Shown here: piece after piece, positions 55,886-64,000 of the stretch
Layout of the letters: the number at the start of each line of letters is the position of its first letter
How positions within the stretch are numbered: the stretch's first letter is position 1
Assembly: GCA_041396705.1 (NCBI GenBank)
Contig: JAWKYB010000005.1
Coordinates: forward strand, 62,001 to 126,000
From: Alphaproteobacteria bacterium
GTDB taxonomy: Bacteria > Pseudomonadota > Alphaproteobacteria > CALKHQ01
DNA: 64,000 nucleotides
Reading direction: 5' to 3'
Notes under the pieces: generated by a model
What the model saw: only the letters and a program-made list of their open reading frames with translations
Told to the model about the DNA's origin: nothing
Databases searched by the model: none
Translations under genes and position numbers: made by a program

Positions 55886-56824
55886 CTACTCGCCGACCAC
55901 CGGGCGCTGGTCGATGACGAAATCGGTCAGCCGCGAATCGGCGACGGCCAGCGTCAGCTGCGTCCAGGCATCGGCCTCGTAGAAGGCGGTCATCAGCGTT
56001 TCGACGTCGGCGATGCGCAGCAGCTGGCGGGCGCGGTCCTCGCGCGCCGCGCCGGTGCCGGCGACCAGGTCGCCGAGCGCGACCAGGAACTGCATGTTCA
56101 GCGTGAAGGTCACCCGCTGGCGCGGGGCGTCGTCGCGCGCCGGCACGATCATGCGCAGCGTGCCGGCGCGCAGCTGGCCGGCGGCGCTGAGCACCGAGAC
56201 CTCGACATCGCTGATGAACGAGCCGGTCGCGTCCGCGTCGGGCGACGGATAGGGCACCTTCAGGAAGATCTGGCCCGCGAAGCCGGTGCGCGCCCCGCCG
56301 CCTTCGACCAGATAGGCGAAATCGGACCGGATGTTGTCGATGTTCTCGCCGAGCCGTCCCAGCAGCATGTCGGTACGGTGGTTGGACGCGTCGATGCGCT
56401 GCTGCAGGGCGGCGAACTGGGCGGCCAGGCCGTCGGCCGCGCCGCGGCTCTGTTCCGCCGCCGCCTCGGTCGCCGACGCCTGCGCCGCCAGCCGGGCAAG
56501 GGTGGCGTCGATCGAGTCGATCCGGGCCGACAGGCCGGCCAGCTCCGCCGTCAGCCGCGCGTCCAGGCTGCGCCGCTCCGCCGCCTCGCCGGTGATCAGC
56601 ACGATCGCGACGGCGGCGAGGATGCCGCCGAGGCCGAGGATCGCGCCGACGGTCCAGCGCAACGCGCCGCCCTGGCGGTCCTGCAGGCGGCGCACCTCGG
56701 CATCGAAGCCGGCGGCGCGCCGTTCCAGCGCCAGCGTCGCCTGGCGCAGCGCGTCCAGCGCCTGCTCCGCGCCTTCGACGCGTGCCTCGCGCAGCCGCAG
56801 TTCCTGTTCCGCCGGCACGGTCAT
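55886..56824 (-). CDS. Single-pass coiled-coil membrane protein, unknown function
   Basis: This 312-residue protein has a long charged coiled coil at the N-terminus (EQELRLREARVEGAEQALDA through EVRRLQDRQ), one transmembrane helix (WTVGAILGLGGILAAVAIVLI, about residues 57-77), another coiled coil (LTAELAGLSARIDSIDATLARLAAQ, AAQFAALQQRID) and a C-terminal beta-rich domain (GFAGQIFLKVPYPSPDADATGSFISDVEVSVLSA). No enzyme motif appears. The coil-helix-coil layout suggests an envelope scaffold or sensor. It is not a family I recognise. It lies alone downstream of a CigR-like gene on the same strand. Confidence 0.6.
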   Translation of the reverse strand: MTVPAEQELRLREARVEGAEQALDALRQATLALERRAAGFDAEVRRLQDRQGGALRWTVGAILGLGGILAAVAIVLITGEAAERRSLDARLTAELAGLSARIDSIDATLARLAAQASATEAAAEQSRGAADGLAAQFAALQQRIDASNHRTDMLLGRLGENIDNIRSDFAYLVEGGGARTGFAGQIFLKVPYPSPDADATGSFISDVEVSVLSAAGQLRAGTLRMIVPARDDAPRQRVTFTLNMQFLVALGDLVAGTGAAREDRARQLLRIADVETLMTAFYEADAWTQLTLAVADSRLTDFVIDQRPVVGE

Positions 56825-56935
56825 GGATGCCCCGACCCCAGCAGGAAGACCGATCGAGCCGCAGTCTAGACGATTGCGGCCGGTCGGCGATAGCCGGCCG
56901 CAAGCAGACGTGAATGCCGCCGCGCGGCGCCCGGG

Positions 56936-57397
56936 TCAGGGCAGCAGGATGCGGGCGAGATCGCTGACCAGCCCGCTGGTCAGTTCGATCAGCACCAGGT
57001 CCTCGCCGACGACGAAGCGGCCATAGCCGGCCGGCACGGGCGGCAGGGTGGCGGCCAGCGCCGGCGGCAGCGCCTGCATGGCGATGCCGGGCGGCAGCGC
57101 CTTGCCGCGCGCCAGGTTGCGCGCGATGCCGGGCGGCAGCGCGGAATAGCGCAGGAATGCGCTCGGATTGGCCGCGAACCAGTCGTTGACCAGGCCGACG
57201 GTGACGTTGTCGAGGTGGAGCAGCGCGCCGCCGGGGCCATATGTCACGCCGTTGCCGCCCGACAGATTGCCGCCGAGGGCATGGCTGCCCGGCGGACCGC
57301 CGGCGTGATCCGGCCGGTGGTGCGCGGACGCCGGGACCGCCGCGGCCGCCAGGGCCAGCGCCAGGCCAGCCGCGCCGCAACCGTGTATCGCTCTCAT
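56936..57397 (-). CDS. Secreted CigR/RcnB-like small protein
   Basis: This 153-residue protein has a signal peptide (MRAIHGCGAAGLALALAAAA, cleavage near ASAHH). A His/Gly-rich region (HHRPDHAGGPPGSHALGGNL) then leads to repeated LPPGIA motifs (ALPPGIARNLARGKALPPGIAMQALPPAL) and the end PVPAGYGRFVVGEDLVLIE. The repeated LPPG-IA-xx motif and the GYxRxxVGxDLVLI ending match the CigR/RcnB-like periplasmic family (CigR is a Salmonella anti-virulence factor; RcnB is a Ni/Co homeostasis protein). The His-rich start would suit metal binding. Its neighbour downstream is the frameshifted asparagine synthase. Confidence 0.72.
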   Translation of the reverse strand: MRAIHGCGAAGLALALAAAAVPASAHHRPDHAGGPPGSHALGGNLSGGNGVTYGPGGALLHLDNVTVGLVNDWFAANPSAFLRYSALPPGIARNLARGKALPPGIAMQALPPALAATLPPVPAGYGRFVVGEDLVLIELTSGLVSDLARILLP

Positions 57398-57481
57398 CGC
57401 TTCACCCCTCGATCTGTCGGGCAGGGCCTGAACGATGCGGCCGGATTGCGGCCGAACTGCGGCGGGAATGCGGCCGCCGGC

Positions 57482-59409
57482 CTAGGCTGCCGCGACGCCG
57501 TCGACCCCGAAGCGGCGGTACCACAGCGCCAGCGACAGCAGGTTCCACAGCTTGACCTGCAGCCCGCCCGCCTGGCGGTGCCGCGCCAGCAGCGCTCGGC
57601 AGGGGTCCGGCCGCAGGATGCCGTCGCGGAAGATCGGGCCGGTGTCGACCTCATGGGCGAAGGCATCGCCCAGGTCGGCCTGCAGCCATTCGGCGATCGG
57701 CGGCTGGAAGCCCATCTTCGGGCGGCGGATGATGGTCTCCGGCAGATAGGGCCCGGCGACGGCGCGCAGCAGCCCCTTGGTCTCCGGCGCCGCGCCGGGT
57801 GCGGCACGCCCAGCATGGCGCCGGGAAGCGCCAGCGCCAGCTCGACCACCCGGCGGTCGAGGAACGGCGCGCGCGCCTCCAGCGAATGCGCCATCGACAT
57901 CTTGTCGACCCGCATCAACAGCTTCTCCGCCACCCGCGAGCGCAGGTCCGAGGTGCTGACCAGTTTCAGGATGTCGTCGCCGGCCGCGGCGGCGAAGCCG
58001 GCCTGCAGGTCGGCGATCACCGCCGCCGGATGCGGCCGCGCCGCCAGCGCCGGGCCGTCGCCCAGCAGCGCGCGCATCTCGGGCAGGTCGAAGCCGGTCT
58101 CGTGGGTCAGGAACAGGGTGTCGAGGTCGACCAGCCGGCGGGCGACGTCGGCGTGGCGCCCGCGCCCGGTGCGCGCCATCAGCCAGGCCAGCGCCGCGCT
58201 CTCCAGCCGACGCAGCGGCCGCGGCACCGCGCGGTTCAGCCGCCACAGCCTGGCCAGCCGGCCGTACTGGAAATAGCCGGGATAGCCGAGGAACAGCTCG
58301 TCGGCGCCTTCGCCGACCAGCGCGACGACGACGCCGTGGCCGCGCAGGCCCCGGCTGGTCCAGTAGGCGTTGATGCTGGCCGGGTCGGCGATCGGTTCGT
58401 CGGCGTGATAGGGATATTCCTCCAGGCCGTCGCGCGCCTGCACGTGGTTCATCGGCACGCGGTGCAGCCGGGCGCCGCAGTGCTTGGCGACGATCTCGGC
58501 GAACGGCGCCTCGTCGCGGTCGGGCAGCTCCGGATAGGTGATGGTGAAGGCGTCGACCGGCCGGTCGCTGCGCCGCTGCATCATCGCCACCACCAGCGAG
58601 CTGTCGAGCCCGCCGCTGAGATAGGCGCCGATCGGCACGTCGGCGACCATGCGGTCGGCGACGGCGGATTCCAGCGTTGTGCGCACCTGCGCCACCGCCG
58701 CCGCGTGGTCGGCCGGCACCGGGGTGTCGCCGGCGAGCGGGCGCCAGTAGCGCTCCACGCGCGGCGGGCCGGCACGGCCGACGACCATCGCCTCGCCCGG
58801 CGCCAGCTTGCCGATGCCGGCGAACAGCGTGCGCGGCGGCATCACGAACTGCAGGGCCAGATACTGCTGCAGCGCCACCGGGTCGATCGCCCGGCCGATC
58901 TCCGGCGCCAGCAGCAGCGCCTTGATCTCAGAGGCGACGTAGAGCCGTTCGCCGGCCCAGGCGTAATAGAGCGGCTTCTTGCCCGCCGGGTCGCGGGCGA
59001 GGATCAGTTCGCCGCCGCGTTCGTCCCAGGCGGCGAGCGCGAACATGCCGATCATCTTGCGCAGGAAGGCGGTGCCGTCGCGGCGCAGCCCGGCCAGCAC
59101 CACCTCGGTGTCGGTGCCGGAGCGGAACCGGTGGCCGTCGCGCTCCAGCTCGGCGCGCAGGCCGGCGAAGTTATAGACCTCGCCGTTGTAGGCGATTGTC
59201 ATGCCGTCGGCGGCCATCGGCATGTGGCCGGCCACCGACAGGTCGATGATCGCCAGCCGCCGGCTGGCCAGGCCGACCTGGCCGTCGTCGAGCAGCGCGT
59301 CGCCGGCATCGTCGGGACCGCGATGGACGATGGCATCGCGCATCCGCCTCAGCAGCGCCGGCTCGACCGGCCTGCCGCCCCGGTCGAACACCGCAATCAG
59401 ACCGCACAT
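57482..59409 (-). pseudogene. asnB: Asparagine synthase (glutamine-hydrolysing), interrupted by a frameshift
   Basis: The N-terminal part from ATG 59409 has the class II amidotransferase start MCGLIAVFDRGG (nucleophile Cys2), YNGEVYNF and the synthetase P-loop SGGLDSSLVV. It reads normally through LALALPGAMLGVP. After that the frame loses homology, while the next frame continues with PETKGLLRAVAGPYLPETII, RRPKMGFQPPIAEWLQ and an end at 57482. The span is 1928 bp, one base short of 643 codons. Inserting one G near 57795-57800 restores a normal 642-residue enzyme. It may be a real pseudogene, or a sequencing or assembly deletion in a GC-rich run. Confidence 0.85.
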
Positions 59410-59434
59410 GGCGCGGCACCGTTCGGTTTGAGCA

Positions 59435-60982
59435 TTAGTGTACCAGTCGCGCGCAGGTGTCGGCGATGCGCTCGTATGCGGGCATGTGCCCGCCGAGGTC
59501 GGCGACCAGCCGCGCGAAGTCGGGGTTGGCGGCAAGCAGCGGCCCGGCGATCCGGATCAGCGCCCCGGTTTCGCGCGGATCGATTGTCCAGCTGGTCGGG
59601 ATCGCCTTGAACCGGTCGCGGCAGGCGGCGCCGTCGATCAGCTCGAAGTCGATCACCAGGCCGAACCGGTCGAGATCGGGCGCGCCGACGGCGAGCGCAG
59701 GCGTCCGTTCCTCGCCGTCCTTCTCGACGCTCCGGCCGTTGTTCGACAGCTCCGCGCGGTAGTCCGCCGCGCCCTGGTCGATCATCGCCTTCAGCCGGCT
59801 GACCAGGCTCAGCGAGGCGGCATTGATCGGACTGCTGATCGTCGCGGTCAGCATGGTGAACAGCCCCGGCGCGGCGCCGGACTGGTCGATGCCGAAATCC
59901 TGTTCGACCCGGGCCGAGACCACGACCACGACGATCCGCGTGATCCGGCCGCTGACGATCTCGGGCAGGTAGAACGGCGCCACCTCCTGGGTCGAGATCA
60001 GCCGCAGCGGCTCGCTGAGCCCGAGATTGTCGACGATGCCGCCGTCGAGCAGGTGGATCCATGCCGTGCGCCGGTCCGCCGGCAGCGGGCTGCAGGCGCC
60101 ATCGGCGGTGCAGTCCAGGTTCAGGTAGGCCAGCGCGGTGCGCGCGCGCTGCAGGCGCTCGATGCTGCGGTGGCGGTCGAAGTCGAGACCGTCGGCCACC
60201 CAGCCCGCCCAGGCGGGCAGCGTCGGCGCGTCGCCTTCGCCGATGTCCTGTTGCGGACAGGGCGCGTTGTCGCGAACCGCCAGCGGCGCGAACGCCATCG
60301 GCACCGCCGCGGAGGCGGCGACCGCGTCGGCCAGCCTGAAGGCGCTCAGGTCGGCGCAGATCAGGTCGAACCAGGGCTGGGTGAAGGCGAAGGTCGTGCC
60401 CTTGCTCATGTCGGCGGCGTTGACGATCAGGTAGGGACGCCGTCCGGCCAGGTCGGCATAGGTGGCGTCGCCGAACAGCGCGTCGCGCAGATAGTCGATC
60501 ACCCAGTCGAGCCGCGTGTAGCCGGGGCCGACCAGCTGGGCCAGATTGACCGGGTCGAGCCCGTTGGCGAGCAGCGCGGCATTCCCGCTCTGGCGCAGGA
60601 ACGACTGCTCGAGCGTCTCGAAGCCCGCGCGGCCGCGCAGCGCATAGTAGGCCGCGGTGACGCTGCCGCCGGACACGGAGGAGATCACGTCGACCTCGTC
60701 GAGCATGGTGCGGCCGCCGGGCAGCACGACCTCGTCGAGGGCCTGGAGGGTGCCGAGGGTCAGCGCCGCAGCGCGCTGGCCGCCGCCGGATGCGGTGACG
60801 ATGAACAGCGTTGCAGGATCGGGATCGCCGTCGTCCGGCGCGACATAGTCCATGCTGCGATCGCCGGTCAGGGGCGTCGTGCGCGGCGGCGTCGCGCAGG
60901 CGGCCGCGGCCGCCGAAACGGCAAGCGCGGCAAGCCGCAGGAGCAGCCGGTCGACCCCGACCCGCTTGCCGGACCGACCCAT
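59435..60982 (-). CDS. Patatin-like phospholipase, probable lipoprotein
   Basis: This 515-residue protein has an N-terminal export signal ending with a lipobox-like AAAAC (Cys29). The patatin catalytic pieces are the oxyanion loop SGGGQRAAALTLG (66-70), the nucleophile in ISSVSGGSVTA (Ser104, with Ser replacing the first Gly of GxSxG), and the Asp in LLDGGIVDNLG. NVADMSKGTTFAFTQ-type strands and AVAASAAVPMAFAP (as in ADAVAASAAVPMAFAP) also fit. It should hydrolyse acyl lipids from the outer leaflet or periplasm. It lies 25 bp upstream of asnB and adjoins upp on the same strand. Confidence 0.85.
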   Translation of the reverse strand: MGRSGKRVGVDRLLLRLAALAVSAAAAACATPPRTTPLTGDRSMDYVAPDDGDPDPATLFIVTASGGGQRAAALTLGTLQALDEVVLPGGRTMLDEVDVISSVSGGSVTAAYYALRGRAGFETLEQSFLRQSGNAALLANGLDPVNLAQLVGPGYTRLDWVIDYLRDALFGDATYADLAGRRPYLIVNAADMSKGTTFAFTQPWFDLICADLSAFRLADAVAASAAVPMAFAPLAVRDNAPCPQQDIGEGDAPTLPAWAGWVADGLDFDRHRSIERLQRARTALAYLNLDCTADGACSPLPADRRTAWIHLLDGGIVDNLGLSEPLRLISTQEVAPFYLPEIVSGRITRIVVVVVSARVEQDFGIDQSGAAPGLFTMLTATISSPINAASLSLVSRLKAMIDQGAADYRAELSNNGRSVEKDGEERTPALAVGAPDLDRFGLVIDFELIDGAACRDRFKAIPTSWTIDPRETGALIRIAGPLLAANPDFARLVADLGGHMPAYERIADTCARLVH

Positions 60983-61630
60983 CTAGCGCGTGCCGAACAG
61001 CCTGTCGCCCGCGTCGCCGAGCCCGGGCACGATATACGCCTTTTCGTTAAGATGGCTGTCCAGCGCGGCGGTGTAGACCGCCACGTCCGGGTGGGTCTCC
61101 GCCATCACCTTCACGCCCTCCGGCGCGGAAACCAGGGCGAGGAACAGGATGTTGGCGTCCTCGACCCCCCAGCGGTTGAGCACGTCGATGGCATAGGCGG
61201 CCGAATAGCCGGTCGCCAGCATCGGGTCGACCAGGATGAAGGTGCGGCCGTCCGCCTCCGGCAGCTTGACCAGATACTCGACCGGCCGCTTGGTCTTCGG
61301 GTCGCGGTAGAGGCCGATATGGCCGACGCGGGCGGTCGGCACCAGCTCGAGCAGCCCTTCCGCCATGCCGAGGCCGGCGCGCAGGATCGGCACCACCGCC
61401 AGCTTCTTGCCGGCGATCACCGGCGCGTCCATCTCCGCCAGCGGCGTCTCGATCCGCTTGGTCGCGATCGGCAGGTTGCGGGTCACCTCGTAGCCCATCA
61501 GCAGCGCGATCTCCTTCAGCAGCGCGCGGAACTTGATGGTGCTGGTGTCGCGGTCGCGCATGATGCTGAGCTTGTGCGCGATCAGCGGGTGATCGAGGAC
61601 GTGCAAGTTCGGGTGCAGCGTTTCGGCCAT
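60983..61630 (-). CDS. upp: Uracil phosphoribosyltransferase
   Basis: This 215-residue enzyme turns uracil and PRPP into UMP (pyrimidine salvage). The N-terminus is NLHVLDHPLIAHKLSIMRD. PILRAGLGMAEGLLELVPTARVGHIGLYRD follows. The PRPP loop is ILVDPMLATGYSA (Tyr where Gly-Gly-Ser is commoner). The end PGLGDAGDRLFGTR is diagnostic. I chose ATG 61630; the frame is open for 150 codons upstream but without homology. The stop overlaps the patatin start region. It is divergent from the DAHP synthase across 683 bp. Confidence 0.97.
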   Translation of the reverse strand: MAETLHPNLHVLDHPLIAHKLSIMRDRDTSTIKFRALLKEIALLMGYEVTRNLPIATKRIETPLAEMDAPVIAGKKLAVVPILRAGLGMAEGLLELVPTARVGHIGLYRDPKTKRPVEYLVKLPEADGRTFILVDPMLATGYSAAYAIDVLNRWGVEDANILFLALVSAPEGVKVMAETHPDVAVYTAALDSHLNEKAYIVPGLGDAGDRLFGTR

Positions 61631-61989
61631 CGGCGTTCCGTCTTGTTCTGAGTCGCGGTGAGGGCGGCGGGTGGCGCGGACAGTAGCGGCCATCCCGCGG
61701 CCGGCGCAATGTGACAAAGGCGGCCCGGCGAGCGGCGGGCGGCGCAAGCGTTCCGTGCGCGCCGAAACCCGATCATTGCGCACGAATGTCGCAGCTGCGC
61801 TGCAACCGGGCCGCGTCGCACTCGCAATCCGGGACCGGATTTTCGTGTCGAATCTGTAATTTAGAGGCGGATGCCTCATGCAATGCAGCCGAATGCGTCC
61901 GCAGCACCGGCGGATTTGTATCGAATTGTATCTAGAAGTCTTACAAATGCTTTCTTGTGTCGGAAGGGGCTTTCGGGCCCAATATCCGG

Positions 61990-62116
61990 GCGATGTCGAC
62001 ACGGATCCGCCACGTATGGCGGGTCGGGAGGCGATCGATCGGGGGACACGATCGCCCCACCGACATCGCAATCCGCTGGGGGGCGGTGGCGGGAGGGAAC
62101 AAGCGTTCCCTCCCGC
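61990..62116 (+). ncRNA. Candidate structured RNA (three-way junction plus terminator-like hairpin)
   Basis: Exact complements can form four helices. P1 pairs GCGATGTCG (61990-61998) with CGACATCGC (62061-62069). Inside it, P2 is CCGCCA-CGTA-TGGCGG (62007-62022) and P3 is GGCGATCG/CGATCGCC (62030-62037 / 62049-62056). P4 is a perfect 12-bp hairpin GCGGGAGGGAAC-AAGC-GTTCCCTCCCGC (62089-62116). A nested junction is unlikely by chance in intergenic DNA. The strand is inferred as plus because an A/T-rich promoter-like zone precedes it. It could be a small RNA ending at P4, or a leader of the DAHP synthase mRNA. No known family is recognised. Confidence 0.5.
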
Positions 62117-62158
62117 CTGCATTTGGGGGAATGCATGCCCAGCTTTGCGGCGACAGGG

Positions 62159-62173
62159 TTAACGAACCCTTAA
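62159..62173 (+). promoter_or_regulatory. CtrA box upstream of DAHP synthase
   Basis: TTAA-CGAACCC-TTAA matches the CtrA consensus TTAA-N7-TTAA exactly. It lies 140 bp before the DAHP synthase start and about 43 bp past the structured hairpin. CtrA is the cell-cycle regulator of alphaproteobacteria; binding here is inferred from sequence alone. Confidence 0.45.
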
Positions 62174-62313
62174 CGGCCCGCCGCTTCTTGGTCGCCGCCG
62201 CCCGATTTCACGGTTTCGCTGGATTCGGACCGGCGCTTTACCTATAGGTCGTGGCCCGCCGCCGCTGGGAAAGCCGCGGCCGGCGGACCAGGGGCGCGAG
62301 GGGGAAAGCAGCC

Positions 62314-63687
62314 ATGGCAGCGAAATGGAGCCCGGACAGCTGGCGCACGCACACCGCGCGCCAGATCCCGAACTACCCGGACCAGGATGCCCTGCACCAT
62401 GCGGAGCGCGAGCTGGCGAGCTTCCCGCCGCTGGTGTTCGCCGGCGAGGCGCGGGCGCTGACCGACCGGCTGGCCGACGTCGCCGAGGGCCGCGCGATCC
62501 TGCTGCAGGGCGGCGACTGCGCCGAGAGCTTCCACGAGTTCCGCGCCAACGACATCCGCGACACCCTGAAGGTGCTGTTGCAGATGACCGTGGTGCTGAT
62601 GTGGGGCACCGGGCTGCCGGTGGTGAAGGTCGGCCGGCTGGCCGGCCAGTTCGCCAAGCCGCGCTCGGCCGACACCGAGACCATCGACGGCGTCGAGCTG
62701 CCCAGCTATCGCGGCGATATCGTCAACGACATCGGCTTCACCGCCGCGTCGCGCACGCCCGACCCCGACCGCATGGTCCAGGCCTACAACCAGTCGGCGG
62801 CGACGCTGAACCTGCTGCGCGCCTTCACCCGCGGCGGCTTCGCCGACCTGCACCAGGTGCACAGCTGGACGCTGGACTTCCTGGCCGACAGCCCGGCCGG
62901 CGCCCGCTTCGCCAAGGTGGCCGAGCAGATCGGCGAGGCGCTGGAGTTCATGCGCGCCTGCGGCATCGACGAGCATGTGCCGCAGGTCTCCGAGGCCGAG
63001 TTCTTCACCTCGCACGAGGCGCTGCTGCTGCCCTATGAGCAGGCGCTGACCCGGCAGGACAGCCTGACCGGCCGCTGGTACGACACCTCCGCCCACATGA
63101 TCTGGATCGGCGAGCGCACCCGCCAGCCCGACGGCGCCCATGTCGAGTTCTGCCGCGGGGTCGAGAACCCGATCGGGCTGAAATGCGGGCCGACCATGAC
63201 CGGCGACGAGCTCATCGCCCTGATCGACCTGCTCAACCCCGGCAACATCCCCGGCCGGCTGACCCTGATCACCCGGATGGGCGCCGACAGGATCGAGGCC
63301 GGCCTGCCGCCGCTGGTCCGCGCGGTGCAGCGCGAGGGCCGCCACGTGGTGTGGTCGTGCGACCCGATGCACGGCAACACGCTGAAGTCGGCCACCGGCT
63401 ACAAGACCCGCCCGGTCGACCGGGTGCTCAGCGAGGTGCGCGGCTTCTTCGCCGTCCACCACGCCGAGGGCAGCCACCCCGGCGGCGTCCATTTCGAGAT
63501 GACCGGCCGCGACGTCACCGAATGCATCGGCGGCGCCCAGGCGATCACCGAGGAGCAGCTGGCCGACCGCTATCACACCTATTGCGACCCGCGGCTGAAC
63601 GGCAGCCAGGCGCTGGAGCTGGCCTTCCTCATCGCCGAGGAACGCCGGCGCAGCCGCAACGCCGCCCGGCTGGCCGCGGCGTCCTGA
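62314..63687 (+). CDS. aroG: Class II 3-deoxy-7-phosphoheptulonate (DAHP) synthase
   Basis: This 457-residue first enzyme of the shikimate pathway condenses PEP and erythrose-4-P. It is the plant/actinobacterial (class II) type. The metal Cys is Cys69 in QGGDCAESFHEF. Further blocks are KVGRLAGQFAKPRS, SHEALLLPYEQALTR, FCRGVENPIGLKCGPTM, WSCDPMHGNT, and HPGGVHFEMTGRDVTECIGG. ATG 62314 has GAGGGGGAAAG upstream, a strong ribosome site. Class II enzymes are typically allosterically inhibited; I cannot read which effectors here. A long hairpin follows its stop. Confidence 0.96.
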   Translation: MAAKWSPDSWRTHTARQIPNYPDQDALHHAERELASFPPLVFAGEARALTDRLADVAEGRAILLQGGDCAESFHEFRANDIRDTLKVLLQMTVVLMWGTGLPVVKVGRLAGQFAKPRSADTETIDGVELPSYRGDIVNDIGFTAASRTPDPDRMVQAYNQSAATLNLLRAFTRGGFADLHQVHSWTLDFLADSPAGARFAKVAEQIGEALEFMRACGIDEHVPQVSEAEFFTSHEALLLPYEQALTRQDSLTGRWYDTSAHMIWIGERTRQPDGAHVEFCRGVENPIGLKCGPTMTGDELIALIDLLNPGNIPGRLTLITRMGADRIEAGLPPLVRAVQREGRHVVWSCDPMHGNTLKSATGYKTRPVDRVLSEVRGFFAVHHAEGSHPGGVHFEMTGRDVTECIGGAQAITEEQLADRYHTYCDPRLNGSQALELAFLIAEERRRSRNAARLAAAS

Positions 63688-63690
63688 CCC

Positions 63691-63738
63691 CGGCGCCCGG
63701 CCCGGCCGCCGCCGCAGCCGCTGCCGGGTTGGGCGCCG
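63691..63738 (+). terminator. Long hairpin after the DAHP synthase stop
   Basis: Starting four bases after the stop, CGGCGCCCGGCCCGGC (63691-63706) pairs with GCCGGGTTGGGCGCCG (63723-63738): 14 Watson-Crick pairs and two G-U pairs, with a 16-base loop. No T-run follows, so it may act as an mRNA 3' stabiliser or a Rho-independent-like terminator. The gene downstream begins 63 bases later. Confidence 0.5.
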
Positions 63739-63801
63739 CAGCCGAAGTTCAACGCCACTGGCACCCCCACCATGTCCGCCACCACGTCAAGCGAGGGCCG
63801 G

Positions 63802-64000
63802 ATGTCTCCCAACGAGCAGGAGGTCGGCCGCCTGACCGACCAGTATTTCAACCGCACCAAGGCGATCATCGGCCGCTATGGCGACACGACGGTCACCTAC
63901 GCCATCTTCATGCGCCGCCCGGTGGTCTCCGCGCCGCGGCTGGCGCTGGAGTGGCTGGCCGAGGTGACCCGCCAGCGCGGGGTCGAGATCGCGGTCGACC
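63802..64000 (+). CDS. Probable nicotinate phosphoribosyltransferase, 5' part only
   Basis: About 66 codons are visible before the window ends. MSPNEQEVGRLTDQYFNRTK, then YGDTTVTYAIFMRRPVVSAPRLALEWL, matches the start of the alphaproteobacterial NAPRTase-like proteins that turn nicotinate and PRPP into NaMN for NAD salvage. ATG 63802 has GAGGG at five-base spacing; ATG 63772 lacks one. The active-site residues lie outside the window, so the call rests on the N-terminal pattern only. Confidence 0.62.
   Translation, partial: MSPNEQEVGRLTDQYFNRTKAIIGRYGDTTVTYAIFMRRPVVSAPRLALEWLAEVTRQRGVEIAVD

Larger units (their letters stand above)
61631..62313. other. Long divergent intergenic region between upp and DAHP synthase genes
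   Basis: These 683 bases hold no supportable gene; open frames inside them have no family likeness. A relatively A/T-rich zone (61850-61965) looks promoter-like. A structured element follows (61990-62116). A perfect CtrA box lies at 62159-62173, and a CTTTACCTATAG sequence at about 62236-62247 may be a -10 zone for the DAHP synthase. The composition drop around 61850-61965 marks it off from flanking coding DNA. Confidence 0.6.

Overview
This window is ordinary chromosomal DNA from a high-GC (about 70%) alphaproteobacterium, probably a member of the Rhodospirillales or a relative. The evidence is an aa3-type cytochrome oxidase (cta) cluster with a small CoxF-like protein, a COQ9 protein, an NDUFA9-like reductase, DUF1150, a HugZ protein, an rpoN-hpf-ptsN block behind the Lpt genes, and candidate CtrA boxes (TTAA-N7-TTAA). 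I see no prophage, insertion sequence, CRISPR array or plasmid function. Codon and base use look even throughout.

Layout. 1-8347 (minus): gltD-gltB (glutamate synthase), a DnaQ-like exonuclease, a glutathione transferase, peptide deformylase and a truncated COQ9. 8348-8797: a divergent regulatory region with inverted repeats. 8798-11619: uppP, a small RTX calcium-binding protein and an NDUFA9-like oxidoreductase. 11714-18862 (plus): tRNA-Leu(CAG) with a clear promoter, a RNase D-like exonuclease, then kdsD::lptC, lptA, lptB, rpoN, hpf and ptsN. kdsD and lptC form one uninterrupted reading frame. 18885-29257 (minus): DUF1150, Hsp20, a PAS/GAF/GGDEF cyclase, a zinc-ribbon membrane protein paired with an SPFH protein, an MscS channel, recR, ybaB, dnaX and the SRP RNA. 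29342-34912 (minus): a surface-glycan cassette of PIG-L deacetylase, glycosyltransferase, DegT aminotransferase and two paralogous CelD-type acetyltransferases.

34990-48709: a DEXH helicase, a small membrane protein, HugZ, a DsbD/ScsB reductase, YqgE, a GNAT, an M16 peptidase, thrC, a secreted beta-propeller-like protein, an M32 carboxypeptidase and SURF1. 48696-54272 (minus): DUF983, ctaE, ctaG, a CoxF-like gene, ctaB, ctaD and ctaC. With SURF1 this is an almost complete aa3 oxidase structural and assembly block. 54442-64000: tldD, two uncharacterised envelope proteins, a frameshifted asnB, a patatin lipoprotein, upp, a 683-bp intergenic region with a strongly structured RNA candidate, a class II DAHP synthase, and the start of a probable nicotinate phosphoribosyltransferase.

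Most genes are housekeeping. I did not find a clearly new multi-gene system. The points most worth following up are the KdsD-LptC fusion, the structured element at 61990-62116, the asnB frameshift, the palindrome with repeated half-sites between gltD and uppP, and the SPFH/zinc-ribbon pair. All structure and homology calls were made by eye, without searches or folding software.
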